A DNA stretch of 64,000 nt from NCBI RefSeq assembly GCF_004569505.1, contig NZ_SPPK01000002.1, positions 248,001 through 312,000 on the forward strand, in the 5' to 3' direction. Made by a program: the position numbers and the translations under genes. Source of the DNA: Dysgonomonas mossii (GTDB lineage Bacteria; Bacteroidota; Bacteroidia; Bacteroidales; Dysgonomonadaceae). The notes below the pieces were generated by a model. That model saw nothing but the letters and a program-made list of their open reading frames with translations, searched no databases and was not told the DNA's origin. Positions within the stretch are counted from its first letter, which is position 1, and each line of letters begins with the position of its first letter. Shown one piece after another: positions 1 to 8,503 of the stretch.

Positions 1-257
1 GCACGATAGGGGCATACGCCGACAGATCGAAAGTGAGCATTATCCGCCAGACGGAAACAGGCTCTACCGTAAAAACATTCGACCTCCGAAGCAAGGATAT
101 CATAGATTCGGAATATTACTATATACAGCCCAATGATGTGTTGTATATCCCTCAGATGAAACGTAAGTTTCTTGGTACAACCACTTCTTTTGCCGGTTTG
201 TTCGGTTTGCTGACATCAGTGGCCGGGGTTATTGTATTTACACTTAGAGTATTTTGA
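1..257 (+). CDS. Polysaccharide export protein (Wza-like), C-terminal fragment
   Basis: The reading frame is open from the window edge, so this is the 3' end of a larger gene; an internal GTG at 33 is not a credible start because the upstream codons continue to match the next gene. The roughly 85 visible residues align with the end of the following protein (KVSIIR, KTFDLR, EYYYIQPNDVLYIP against KVSIIR, KTFDLR, EFYYIRPNDLIYFP) and finish with a hydrophobic segment. That pattern fits the C-terminal end of an outer-membrane polysaccharide export protein. Its stop codon lies one base before the next start, so the two are translationally adjacent. Paralogy is seen directly; the export role is family knowledge. 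Confidence 0.75.
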   Translation, partial: TIGAYADRSKVSIIRQTETGSTVKTFDLRSKDIIDSEYYYIQPNDVLYIPQMKRKFLGTTTSFAGLFGLLTSVAGVIVFTLRVF

Positions 258-258
258 T

Positions 259-1002
259 ATGAAGGCTATAATATATTACATGTTATCCGGTTTGATGATG
301 GTTGGTATATTCTCTTCCTGCATCTCGAGCGAAGAAATAAATTATCTGCAAAATATCAACTTGCAATATCCTCTACAGCCCTATACCGAATACAGGTTGG
401 CTGTGGATGATAAAATATCATGCTCTATCTCTACCAGCGACGAAGAAGTATTCCGTGCTTTCAACTCGGTGGTGGGTCCCAATCAGAATGCTCTCAAAGC
501 ATATACCATATACAGCGACAGTACAGTTATTCTCCCTTTCTTCGGCAAAGTGAAGGTCGCAGGCCGTACGGTTCAGGAGGCAGAAGATATTATCCAGAAG
601 CTGATACAGGAGTCTATCCTCGATGCACAGGTAAAAGTGACATTGTCAAGCAACTATTTTTATATACTTGCGTCTAACAAACAAGGCTTCTATTCTGTTT
701 ATAAAGATAATATGACCATTTATCAGGCATTGGCCATATCGCAGCAGACTACGGGTACGATGGATTTGTCGAAGGTAAGTATCATCCGTAGAGACGCTTT
801 GGGAAATTCGATAGTAAAAACTTTCGACCTCAGAACCCAGGATGTGATTCAGTCCGAGTTTTACTATATACGTCCCAACGACCTGATATATTTCCCTACA
901 AACAAGAATTCGTTCTTTAATATAGAATCGTTAGGCTCGTTTGCGGCAACGATGATGATCCCTCTTACATTCCTCGTGTATACGGTGATGTATCGCTGGT
1001 GA
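259..1002 (+). CDS. Polysaccharide biosynthesis/export lipoprotein, Wza-like
   Basis: A 247-residue protein whose start I place at ATG 259, just after the upstream stop, because a signal peptide begins there and ends in a lipobox (IFSSC). The mature part shows features of the Poly_export/SLBB family: EYRLAVDDKISCSIS near the N-terminus, a VILPFFGKVKVAGRTVQEAEDII segment split by the family's usual turn, and a C-terminal hydrophobic stretch. Such lipoproteins form the outer-membrane channel for capsular or exopolysaccharide and work with the Wzc co-polymerase encoded immediately downstream. It is a tandem paralogue of the truncated upstream gene. Assignment is confident to family; the polysaccharide is unknown. 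Confidence 0.85.
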   Translation: MKAIIYYMLSGLMMVGIFSSCISSEEINYLQNINLQYPLQPYTEYRLAVDDKISCSISTSDEEVFRAFNSVVGPNQNALKAYTIYSDSTVILPFFGKVKVAGRTVQEAEDIIQKLIQESILDAQVKVTLSSNYFYILASNKQGFYSVYKDNMTIYQALAISQQTTGTMDLSKVSIIRRDALGNSIVKTFDLRTQDVIQSEFYYIRPNDLIYFPTNKNSFFNIESLGSFAATMMIPLTFLVYTVMYRW

Positions 1003-1051
1003 TCGATATAAATACAAAAGCAACCCTTTCTAGCACAAATACTTTGTTACG

Positions 1052-3448
1052 ATGGACATAAATAATAAACCTGGAGCTGATACGGACCCGTATTTCGAAG
1101 AGATAAAGGCCAAGACGACCTTGTCTTTCGACTTCGTACTTTGGTTTTACCGCATATTGAAATACTGGTATCTCTTTGTTATTTCGATAGCGCTGTTTAT
1201 GGCATACGCATTTATAAAAAATAAATCGTGGGTGCCTTTCTACGGAATTCAGGCTATGATAATACTCGAAGACCGGGGGTCGAGTATGATATCAGGAGCA
1301 GTGCCGCTGGGAAGTATCTTGCGTAATACCGAAAATCAACAGATTGTATTGGAATCGTACGGGCTTACCGAAAGAACGGTAAAGAACCTGCCGAAGAAGA
1401 TGCATATCGACTACTTTATCCAGACAAGGTTTAAATATATCAGCCTTTACACCGATTCGCCCATCGAAATTGCTATCGACAGCCTCGAAACAGATATTAC
1501 GCCTCAGGCGTACAGCAAAGTCTTTGATGTGGCATACGTTAGCGATAGCCAGATACGTGTGAGCTACAAGGATGGCTTGGACGGAGAACCCGAAGAAGCC
1601 TTCAATATCGTGTTTGATAGTCCTGTAGAGAATAAATTCTTTAAAGGCACGATTCGTAAAACGAAAAACTTCAAGCGCGACTTTCTGCCCTTTAGCTTCC
1701 GCTTTTTTACCAATAGCCAACTCACAGGGATGTATAGCGGACGGGTGTCTACTGCCCTCAAAACCGAAAACTCTACGGCTCTTACCGTCAGTATGTACGG
1801 AACGGATCCGGCTAAGGATATGGATTATCTGAAAGCTCTTTTGGATGAGTTTCAGGATTATAATCTGGCTTTGAAAAATCAACAGGCCGACCTGACGATC
1901 AAATTCCTTGATGCCCAGATAACCGTTATCAACGACTCGCTGAATATATCACGCCTCAAGCTCGAACGATTCCAGAAAGAGACGGGAGTATATGAAGTGT
2001 CTTCGGCTACCGTGAGGCGGGAGCTTGATGTTGCCGATGTGGATAGAGATCAGGTGGCGATGCGAGAAAAAACAGTGTTGTTTACTACACAGAAGATCAA
2101 AGAAGGCATTATGGGTAGTGCAGAACTGATAGATCCTATAAGTATAGGGTTGACAGACGAAATAAAATTGTCGAGATACGTTGAGGAATATAATCAGGAG
2201 CTTAGAAAGTCGAAGAACTTAGGGCCTAAGAGCCCGATTTATATGACGGCTATCAACAAGCTGAACGAGAGCCGTGTGCAGATATTGAGAGAGCTGCAAC
2301 TTATTCAGGTGAAGCTTCAGGATCAGAAAGACCTTTTGGTGAAGAAATATCAGAACCTCGATCTCAAGCTCGACAACCTGCCTCCGCAGGAACGAGACCT
2401 GATAAAATATCAGCGAGAATACAATGTCAACGAGATGTATCACCAGTTTCTTACCCAAAGGCAGTACGAAGCCAAGATACAAAGAGCATCCAATACACCC
2501 GACAACTTTATATGGGAATATCCACGTATGGTTGGCGGAGCGATGAATACGGGTGAGAAGAGCAAAAATTATATGTACTTCTTGATGATAGCTTTGGTTA
2601 TTCCGTTGATCTTTGTCGTAGTCAAAGAAGAGGTTCTCAATTTTGCGATCACTTCTAAAGAGGAATGTGAAAAAATATCGGGATTGCCTGTTATCGGGAC
2701 TATCGAGAATATCTCGAAAAAGCTCGCCGGTGGTGTCGTACTGGTGAAGAATTTCCCCAAATCGAGCTTTGCCGAATCGTTCCGCAATATGCGTGTACGC
2801 ATAGAATATATGGCTCAGCGTGAAAATAAAATCACCATATTGGTTACCTCTACCGAGCCTGCCGATGGTAAAACGTTTATCGCTACCAATGTGGCTTCTG
2901 TTTACCAGTTGATGGGTAAGAAGGTAATTATCGTCGACCTCGACCTCAGACGTCCTTCGGTAGGAAAAACACTACAGATCGACGCACAAAAGGGAATATC
3001 CAACTATCTGATAGGGCAGGTTACTTTGGACGAGATCATCATTTCGCACCCCGACTATGGATTCGATATTATCCCAGCCGGAACGCTGCCTCCTAATCCG
3101 AGTGAGCTGATCAAGACTGCCAAAACAAAGCAACTGTTGGAACACCTGAAAGAAGAATACGACTATGTTATCGTAGACTGTAGTCCGGTAGGTCTTGTTT
3201 CAGATGCCTACATCCTTTCTTCTATGGCTGATACAACACTGTTTGTGGTGCGGCGTGCCAAAACCAACAAGGCGTTCTTTAAGAGCGTGATTACACAGCT
3301 TGGGTTCGATGGTGTGGAAAACATAGCCTTGGTGTTCAACGATGTGAAGGGTAGGGAAGGTTATTATGGAACATCACGCTACTATGGTGACAAGACATAC
3401 TATCTGAAGAAGAATTCGTATTATCACGACGACTATTTTGAAAGTTAA
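1052..3448 (+). CDS. Polysaccharide co-polymerase / tyrosine autokinase, Wzc-like
   Basis: A 798-residue inner-membrane protein. A transmembrane helix near residues 37-55 precedes a periplasmic Wzz domain and a long coiled coil (about 270-480); a second helix lies near 508-525. The cytoplasmic BY-kinase domain follows, with Walker A-like STEPADGKT near 600, Walker A' IIVDLDLRRP near 628 and Walker B YVIVDCSP near 706. The last 29 residues hold nine tyrosines, the autophosphorylation cluster of this family. These enzymes control polysaccharide chain length and export together with the Wza-like channel encoded just upstream. Length and domain order are normal, and nothing looks broken. The gene is followed by an intrinsic terminator, so it probably ends the operon. 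Confidence 0.93.
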   Translation: MDINNKPGADTDPYFEEIKAKTTLSFDFVLWFYRILKYWYLFVISIALFMAYAFIKNKSWVPFYGIQAMIILEDRGSSMISGAVPLGSILRNTENQQIVLESYGLTERTVKNLPKKMHIDYFIQTRFKYISLYTDSPIEIAIDSLETDITPQAYSKVFDVAYVSDSQIRVSYKDGLDGEPEEAFNIVFDSPVENKFFKGTIRKTKNFKRDFLPFSFRFFTNSQLTGMYSGRVSTALKTENSTALTVSMYGTDPAKDMDYLKALLDEFQDYNLALKNQQADLTIKFLDAQITVINDSLNISRLKLERFQKETGVYEVSSATVRRELDVADVDRDQVAMREKTVLFTTQKIKEGIMGSAELIDPISIGLTDEIKLSRYVEEYNQELRKSKNLGPKSPIYMTAINKLNESRVQILRELQLIQVKLQDQKDLLVKKYQNLDLKLDNLPPQERDLIKYQREYNVNEMYHQFLTQRQYEAKIQRASNTPDNFIWEYPRMVGGAMNTGEKSKNYMYFLMIALVIPLIFVVVKEEVLNFAITSKEECEKISGLPVIGTIENISKKLAGGVVLVKNFPKSSFAESFRNMRVRIEYMAQRENKITILVTSTEPADGKTFIATNVASVYQLMGKKVIIVDLDLRRPSVGKTLQIDAQKGISNYLIGQVTLDEIIISHPDYGFDIIPAGTLPPNPSELIKTAKTKQLLEHLKEEYDYVIVDCSPVGLVSDAYILSSMADTTLFVVRRAKTNKAFFKSVITQLGFDGVENIALVFNDVKGREGYYGTSRYYGDKTYYLKKNSYYHDDYFES

Positions 3449-3470
3449 ATTTCGAAAAACTAAAAAATAT

Positions 3471-3508
3471 AAAAAAGAGAGGCTCCAACGGTCTCTCTTC
3501 TTTTTTGT
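3471..3508 (+). terminator. Intrinsic terminator after the Wzc-like gene
   Basis: The inverted repeat AAGAGAG / CTCTCTT surrounds a short loop and is followed by a run of T. It sits 22 bp after the Wzc-like stop codon. Confidence 0.8.
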
Positions 3509-3522
3509 TAATGTATTATTCA

Positions 3523-3530
3523 TATATTTG
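3523..3530 (+). promoter_or_regulatory. Bacteroidetes-type -7 box (TATATTTG)
   Basis: An exact match to the TAnnTTTG -7 consensus lies 28 bp upstream of the TPR gene's GTG start and after the preceding terminator. No TTG sits at the usual 19-21 bp spacing, so only the -7 element is supported. Confidence 0.5.
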
Positions 3531-3557
3531 CCAATCGTTGATTAATACACTATAATC

Positions 3558-5618
3558 GTGAAAAAGTTTCTATTCTCAATATTCCTTTTATTCAGCAGTC
3601 TGTCTAGTTTTGCCCAAATAAATACGGATAGAGTAATCCTCATCGGCCGAAATTCGCTTTATTATGAAGATTACGTGCTTGCTATTCAGTATTTCAATCA
3701 GGTGATAAAAGCAAAGCCGTATCTTGCCGAGCCTTATTTTTACAGGGCAATCGCAAAATATTATCTCGACGACTTTAAAGGAACGGAAGACGATTGTACG
3801 CTGGCATTGGAGCGAAATCCGTTTATATCGAAGGCATATCAGTTGAGAGCCGATGCCCGTCAAAATCAGAATAATTACGACGGGGCGTTGGAAGATTATA
3901 AAGTGTCTTTGGATAACTATCCGAACGATAAGTTTACGCTCGTAAATATGGGTATTGTCAACATTCAGAAGAAAGATTATGACCAAGCCGAGAAATATCT
4001 GAACGAGCTGCTTCGCATATACCCGACATATACTCAGGGCTATCTGACACGTGGCGCCATGTATCAGGAGAAAGGAGATACTATTCAGGCATTCGAAAAC
4101 TACAATGAAGCCATCAAGCAGGATAAGTATATGGCTCAGTCGTATTCTATGCGAGGATTGCTCCATTACTATAAGAAAGACTATGATAAGGCTTTGGCGG
4201 ACTTAGACGAAGCCATAAAGATAGAACCTCTCCAATCGGGCAACTATATCAACCGGGGGCTTATTCGTTATTCCAAAAACGACCTTCGTGGTGCTATGGC
4301 CGACTACGACAAGGTTATAGAGCTTGATGCAAACAATATAATTGCTCGCTTCAACCGAGGCTTGCTACGTGCACAGGTGGGTGACGATAACCGTGCCATT
4401 GCCGACTTCGATGTAGTACTCAAATTTGAGCCTAACAACTATATTGCTTACTTCAACAGGTCTCTCATAAAGAGCAACATCGGCGACTACAATGGAGCGA
4501 TTTCTGACCTCAATGTGGTGCTTGCCCAGTATCCCGAATTTTATCATGGATTTTATAGCAGGGGTGAAATCAAACGGAGGCAAAACGACCTGAAGGGTGC
4601 GGAACGTGACTTCAATTATGCCCGAAACGAAGAGGCCCGTAAGAATAAAGAAATGGCAGCCAAAGGCATTACAGAAGAGGAGGCTAAGACAAGGGAAACA
4701 TCCGATAAGGATATCGATAAATTTAACTTGCTTGTTGTTGCCGATAAGAAAGACGAAGAAAAGAGCAAGTACGAAAGTAACTCTCGTGGACGTATTCAGA
4801 ATAAGCAAGTGCGCCTTGAGCTCGAACCTCGCTTTGTGATTACTTATTACGAAAAACCGAACGACATCAGACGTTTTGTATATTATAGCCAGTTGGTAGA
4901 CGGTCTTAACCGCAAGTCTACATTGCCCAAAAAGTTAAGGATAACCAATAGCGAGGCCGCACTGAATGAGCCTCAGATAGCGGATCATTTCTGGTCGATA
5001 AACGAACTGTCGAAACGGATAGAGGAAAGCCCTGCGAATGCAGAGTTGTACTATGCTCGTGCATTGGATTACATGCTGGTTCAAGACTTTGGCAACTCTA
5101 TTGAGAATTTCAATAAGGCGATTGCTCTCGACCCTCGATTTACGTTGGCTTATTTCGACTTGGCGGTGGTATATACCAAGCAATTGGAGTTGAAAGAGAA
5201 CGTTCCTGAATATGATAAGAAATCGGAACAGCCCGATGCCCTTTCTTCTTTGACAGGAGCTAATGCGAAGAAAGATGCTACCTTGACAGGTGCAGGAGCA
5301 TCGATGCTCGATCCGGGAAAGATGGAGTACGACCTCATTGTGAAGAACTACAGCAAGGTTATAGAGCTTAACCCTGAGTTTGTATATGCTTACTACAACA
5401 GGGCGGAAATACGCTACAAGCAAAATGACTTCCGTGCGGCAATCTTAGACTATAACGAAGCCATCAGACGCGACCCTCAGTTTGCCGAAGCATACTATAA
5501 TCGTGGGTTGGCACGCTTCCAGATCAAGGACAAAGACCGTGCTTTGGACGATATGCGCAAAGCCGGAGAGCTTGGTGTGATAGAAGCTTATAGTATTATC
5601 AAGCGTATGACCGAGTAG
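3558..5618 (+). CDS. Secreted tetratricopeptide repeat protein
   Basis: A 686-residue protein starting at GTG 3558 with a clear signal peptide (FLFSIFLLFSSLSSFAQ). TPR units run almost continuously from about residue 25 to 350, with repeated motifs such as AYFNRS and NYNEAI, and resume from about 480 to the end. The two arrays are separated by a charged linker around 350-480 rich in Lys and Glu. TPR arrays act as protein-protein scaffolds; in Bacteroidetes, secreted ones are often part of envelope complexes, but no specific partner is evident. It follows the polysaccharide operon yet has its own promoter-like box and is separated from it by a terminator, so a functional link to the capsule is not implied. 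Confidence 0.85.
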   Translation: MKKFLFSIFLLFSSLSSFAQINTDRVILIGRNSLYYEDYVLAIQYFNQVIKAKPYLAEPYFYRAIAKYYLDDFKGTEDDCTLALERNPFISKAYQLRADARQNQNNYDGALEDYKVSLDNYPNDKFTLVNMGIVNIQKKDYDQAEKYLNELLRIYPTYTQGYLTRGAMYQEKGDTIQAFENYNEAIKQDKYMAQSYSMRGLLHYYKKDYDKALADLDEAIKIEPLQSGNYINRGLIRYSKNDLRGAMADYDKVIELDANNIIARFNRGLLRAQVGDDNRAIADFDVVLKFEPNNYIAYFNRSLIKSNIGDYNGAISDLNVVLAQYPEFYHGFYSRGEIKRRQNDLKGAERDFNYARNEEARKNKEMAAKGITEEEAKTRETSDKDIDKFNLLVVADKKDEEKSKYESNSRGRIQNKQVRLELEPRFVITYYEKPNDIRRFVYYSQLVDGLNRKSTLPKKLRITNSEAALNEPQIADHFWSINELSKRIEESPANAELYYARALDYMLVQDFGNSIENFNKAIALDPRFTLAYFDLAVVYTKQLELKENVPEYDKKSEQPDALSSLTGANAKKDATLTGAGASMLDPGKMEYDLIVKNYSKVIELNPEFVYAYYNRAEIRYKQNDFRAAILDYNEAIRRDPQFAEAYYNRGLARFQIKDKDRALDDMRKAGELGVIEAYSIIKRMTE

Positions 5619-5667
5619 TCTTCTCCTTATTAAGTAACTCAATTGAAATCAAATGATAAACCTTTTA

Positions 5668-5698
5668 TTAGCTCCGAGTTCGGAGCTAATTTTTATTA
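5668..5698 (+). terminator. Intrinsic terminator after the TPR gene
   Basis: A perfect inverted repeat (ATTAGCTCCGA / TCGGAGCTAAT) is followed by TTTTTATT, 50 bp after the TPR stop codon. Confidence 0.8.
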
Positions 5699-5803
5699 TA
5701 TCTGCGACGGGGATTTGCCGGTGAGAGGTTATGACTAAAAATAATCGGTTGAAATGATCTCTCGAAAATAGGGGATACACTCAACCTTACTTTCCTTAAA
5801 CAA

Positions 5804-5837
5804 CAAAAGAAGCCTGTATCTCAACAGGCTTCTTTCT
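5804..5837 (-). terminator. Intrinsic terminator for the minus-strand surface protein
   Basis: The stem AGAAGCCTGT / ACAGGCTTCT has a T-rich tract on the minus-strand side. It lies about 48 bp beyond the stop codon of the convergent gene at 5885. Confidence 0.75.
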
Positions 5838-5884
5838 AATATGCAGTAGAAGTGTTTGTCCCCCACTTCTTCAATAATATAAAT

Positions 5885-7822
5885 TTACGGCGTATTTATC
5901 CCATTAAATTGTGCTTGCTTGATTGCCCAAGCTAAGGCATTTGCCATAAGTCGTGCATTTTCTACATTACCTCCGGTCCATCCCGTACGCGTAGTAGGTT
6001 TGAAGCTGGCGTCGATAGCTAGAGGATATGTAGAGGCCGATCCACCGGCTCCTGATCCTGTCGTACCATTGAAGTTGGCTGCAAACCCGCCCTCACTGAT
6101 GAAGAGGAGGTTGTATCTTTTGTGCTTCAATATCATTGGTGTTCCACTGTTGTTTTTAGATATAATTACTATATCGTCATCATCAGGTAAGCCTTGAGCA
6201 CCCGAAGCACCATAACTGTCATTACCCCACAAAAGCCCACGTATGTCGCCAAACGGACCATTCACAACGTCGTCATTCACAAAGTTAAGAGACATCACAT
6301 TGGTTGTTGTCCAGTCTGCCGTGATAGTATATCCCGGATACAGAGCTTCAAAAAAAGCTTTCACCATTGCCTGACGTTCGCATACAAAGATAAGTACACC
6401 TCCTTTTTTCAGATAATCGACCAAATTGCTTGCCATAGTTGCTTTATCGAGAGGGTCGAGGTCAAAACCAGTGATAACAATATCGGGTTTTGTATCCAGA
6501 TAGCTTTTAACAGTGGCTGTATTGTAGGCCGCTCCTCCGCTTACAACATTGTACGGATAGAATGTTTGATTCGCTGAATAAGGTACTATCTTAACGGTGC
6601 TGTTTTCTGTATTACCAAAGTTGACAGAAGCATCCATCATTTTTCTTAGTCCCGATCCGGGCTGACCTAGATATCCGGCTGTATTTTCATAATATCCGAA
6701 CGCAAATACCGATTTTGTAGGATAGCTTACCACAACGGTTGCCTTACAAGTGGAAACATTTGAAGAACTGTTGGATGTGATTGTCATTACCTTGTTTTCT
6801 ACACTGGTGGGAGTACCATAGCCTTGAAGTTTTACTGTTTGGCTGGCAGTACTTAGCAGACCCGAGCCTTTGAAGTAAATGCCATCTACTGCGTTTGTTT
6901 CAATAGAGTAGGTTGCTCCGTATGGGGCTGTTACATTCAATGTCACTTCAATGTAATTTGCATCAGGGTCGAGCGGTTTATTTAGCTCATATACACCTCT
7001 CACCTTAGTGGCGCTACAAGACATATTGTAAACAGGTTTCACCGAAGAATCTTCCACATTGATTCGCAAAGGGTCGCAAGAGGTCAGTTGTTTTCCGTTA
7101 AATGTTATTTTTATGAGATCACCTGCTGTTCCTACTGTATGGTTGGTTGGAGTTCCTGCACCGGGGATAGAAAGGTAATAATAACCCGTAGTCAGAAAAA
7201 CGCCCGAAGCGGTAAAGTAATATCCGTTAGACGGATCGGGCATTGTAATTATATTGTATGCCCCTGCCTTTGTTACGTGCAATGGTATAGTCATGTAATT
7301 GCTTGCGTTTAACGATACATTGTTTTGGTATATCCCCGCAAAGGTCAAGGAGTCGCAATTACCTATTTCTACAACGGCGTTACCAAGCTTAGATTCGAAG
7401 CAATTCCATTTTTCACCGTCCCATTGGTTTAGTCCCAGACACAGTTCCTTATCGTCGTCTTCTACCAGATTATATACAATCAGTCCGGTGTGCATCTGAT
7501 CTATGCCCGTCTTGTTTGCCGCATAATCATCGCTAGGTCCGGAAGTCGGATTGCTCGAATCTTTCAAAAACATAGGGAAGAGCTGATTCTTCTGTGAGAG
7601 GTTTACACGTGGTAAGGCTAATCCTTTGGAGGCATTGGCTGTACCATCAATAATATTGTCTTTATCTTTCAGCTGCAATAATGCTCCGGTAGCAGAAGGT
7701 TCACCCGAACCAATGGTTACTTGTGCATTTGTTGTCAGATTTGTGCAGAAAATTGCTATCAGCAATAATAATACCCCGAAGGATATACGTTTTGGCATTT
7801 GTCTCATGTTTGTCTGCTTCAT
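5885..7822 (-). CDS. Secreted surface protein with C-terminal GATase-like domain
   Basis: A 645-residue protein with an N-terminal signal peptide ending in TNAQ. The start may be the second Met, at 7807, since no ribosome site discriminates between them. Residues about 35-100 form a module (AQVTIGS, GALLQLKD, KGLALPRVNLS, LFPMF) that recurs at the mature N-terminus of the protein encoded at 57464-58336. The middle has beta-rich Ig-like segments. The last 250 residues read like a class-I glutamine-amidotransferase-like fold (PDIVITGFDLDP, LVDYLKKGGVLIFVCE, NLLFISEGGF), a domain often seen in extracellular Bacteroidetes proteins. There is no T9SS sorting domain. Function is unknown; the fold call is an inference from motif texture. 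Confidence 0.7.
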   Translation of the reverse strand: MKQTNMRQMPKRISFGVLLLLIAIFCTNLTTNAQVTIGSGEPSATGALLQLKDKDNIIDGTANASKGLALPRVNLSQKNQLFPMFLKDSSNPTSGPSDDYAANKTGIDQMHTGLIVYNLVEDDDKELCLGLNQWDGEKWNCFESKLGNAVVEIGNCDSLTFAGIYQNNVSLNASNYMTIPLHVTKAGAYNIITMPDPSNGYYFTASGVFLTTGYYYLSIPGAGTPTNHTVGTAGDLIKITFNGKQLTSCDPLRINVEDSSVKPVYNMSCSATKVRGVYELNKPLDPDANYIEVTLNVTAPYGATYSIETNAVDGIYFKGSGLLSTASQTVKLQGYGTPTSVENKVMTITSNSSSNVSTCKATVVVSYPTKSVFAFGYYENTAGYLGQPGSGLRKMMDASVNFGNTENSTVKIVPYSANQTFYPYNVVSGGAAYNTATVKSYLDTKPDIVITGFDLDPLDKATMASNLVDYLKKGGVLIFVCERQAMVKAFFEALYPGYTITADWTTTNVMSLNFVNDDVVNGPFGDIRGLLWGNDSYGASGAQGLPDDDDIVIISKNNSGTPMILKHKRYNLLFISEGGFAANFNGTTGSGAGGSASTYPLAIDASFKPTTRTGWTGGNVENARLMANALAWAIKQAQFNGINTP

Positions 7823-8434
7823 GTAGTTTTCAATTTTAAGTTTTATGAATAATCGTGTATAATCGCATAGTCTTGTTTGTTGTAAGTATCTATTTTTTTA
7901 TCGTTTTTTTCTTTTTTATGAAAATAGCAAGTTGTGCTATTTATTCTCTGGCATAGAGACAGAGGAATAAGATTTTAATTTTTATAAAATACAGTATTTG
8001 TTTGGTATACACTTTTGTAAAGTTTTATGTCTAATTTGTTTATGACAAATAAAAGAGAAGTAAGTGGATTGAAAATAAAGAAAAATTATATGTAAACTGA
8101 CTTTATGCTACCAATGAAATAAACATATCTTGTGCATCATCAGAAAGAAATATATGCTCAATAAACATATTGTTCTGGTCAGAATTCATAAATAAGTCTT
8201 CCGTATTACCGACTTGTGTTGCCTCGTTTAATAAATGTTTGTCACAAATATTATGCAAAGATAATAATATTATATAAAAAAACAACCCTTTAATAATCAT
8301 ATAACTAAATATATAAGAAGAGTTTATGAAGAAGGCTTCAATAACGTAGGTTTCGGAAAGATGGATGCGGGGCGTAAATAGTGTAATTGAATAAAATCTG
8401 TGATGGCTAATTATATTAATCTGTAAAAAATGTT
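7823..8434. other. AT-rich intergenic region between divergent genes
   Basis: This stretch separates the minus-strand surface protein from thrS. It is AT-rich and contains no repeat or structured RNA I can recognise. The only candidate gene is the weak minus-strand ORF at 8103-8300, listed separately. Confidence 0.6.
8103..8300 (-). CDS. Possible small protein of 65 residues (weak)
   Basis: An ATG-initiated ORF with a hydrophobic N-terminus (GLFFYIILLSL) and an acidic, Asn/Asp-rich tail. It has no recognisable domain or promoter and sits in an AT-rich spacer. The tail composition looks protein-like, but the ORF may be fortuitous. Confidence 0.25.
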   Translation of the reverse strand: MIIKGLFFYIILLSLHNICDKHLLNEATQVGNTEDLFMNSDQNNMFIEHIFLSDDAQDMFISLVA

Positions 8435-8442
8435 TATTTTTG
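8435..8442 (+). promoter_or_regulatory. Bacteroidetes -7 box (TATTTTTG) for thrS
   Basis: A TAnnTTTG match lies 61 bp upstream of the thrS start codon in an otherwise empty spacer. No clear -33 TTG is present at standard spacing. Confidence 0.5.
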
Positions 8443-8503
8443 CAAGTTCTGGAGAGCAGCTTATTTGTAGGAGCTGCATAACTAAAAAAAGAGAAAGACG
8501 AAT

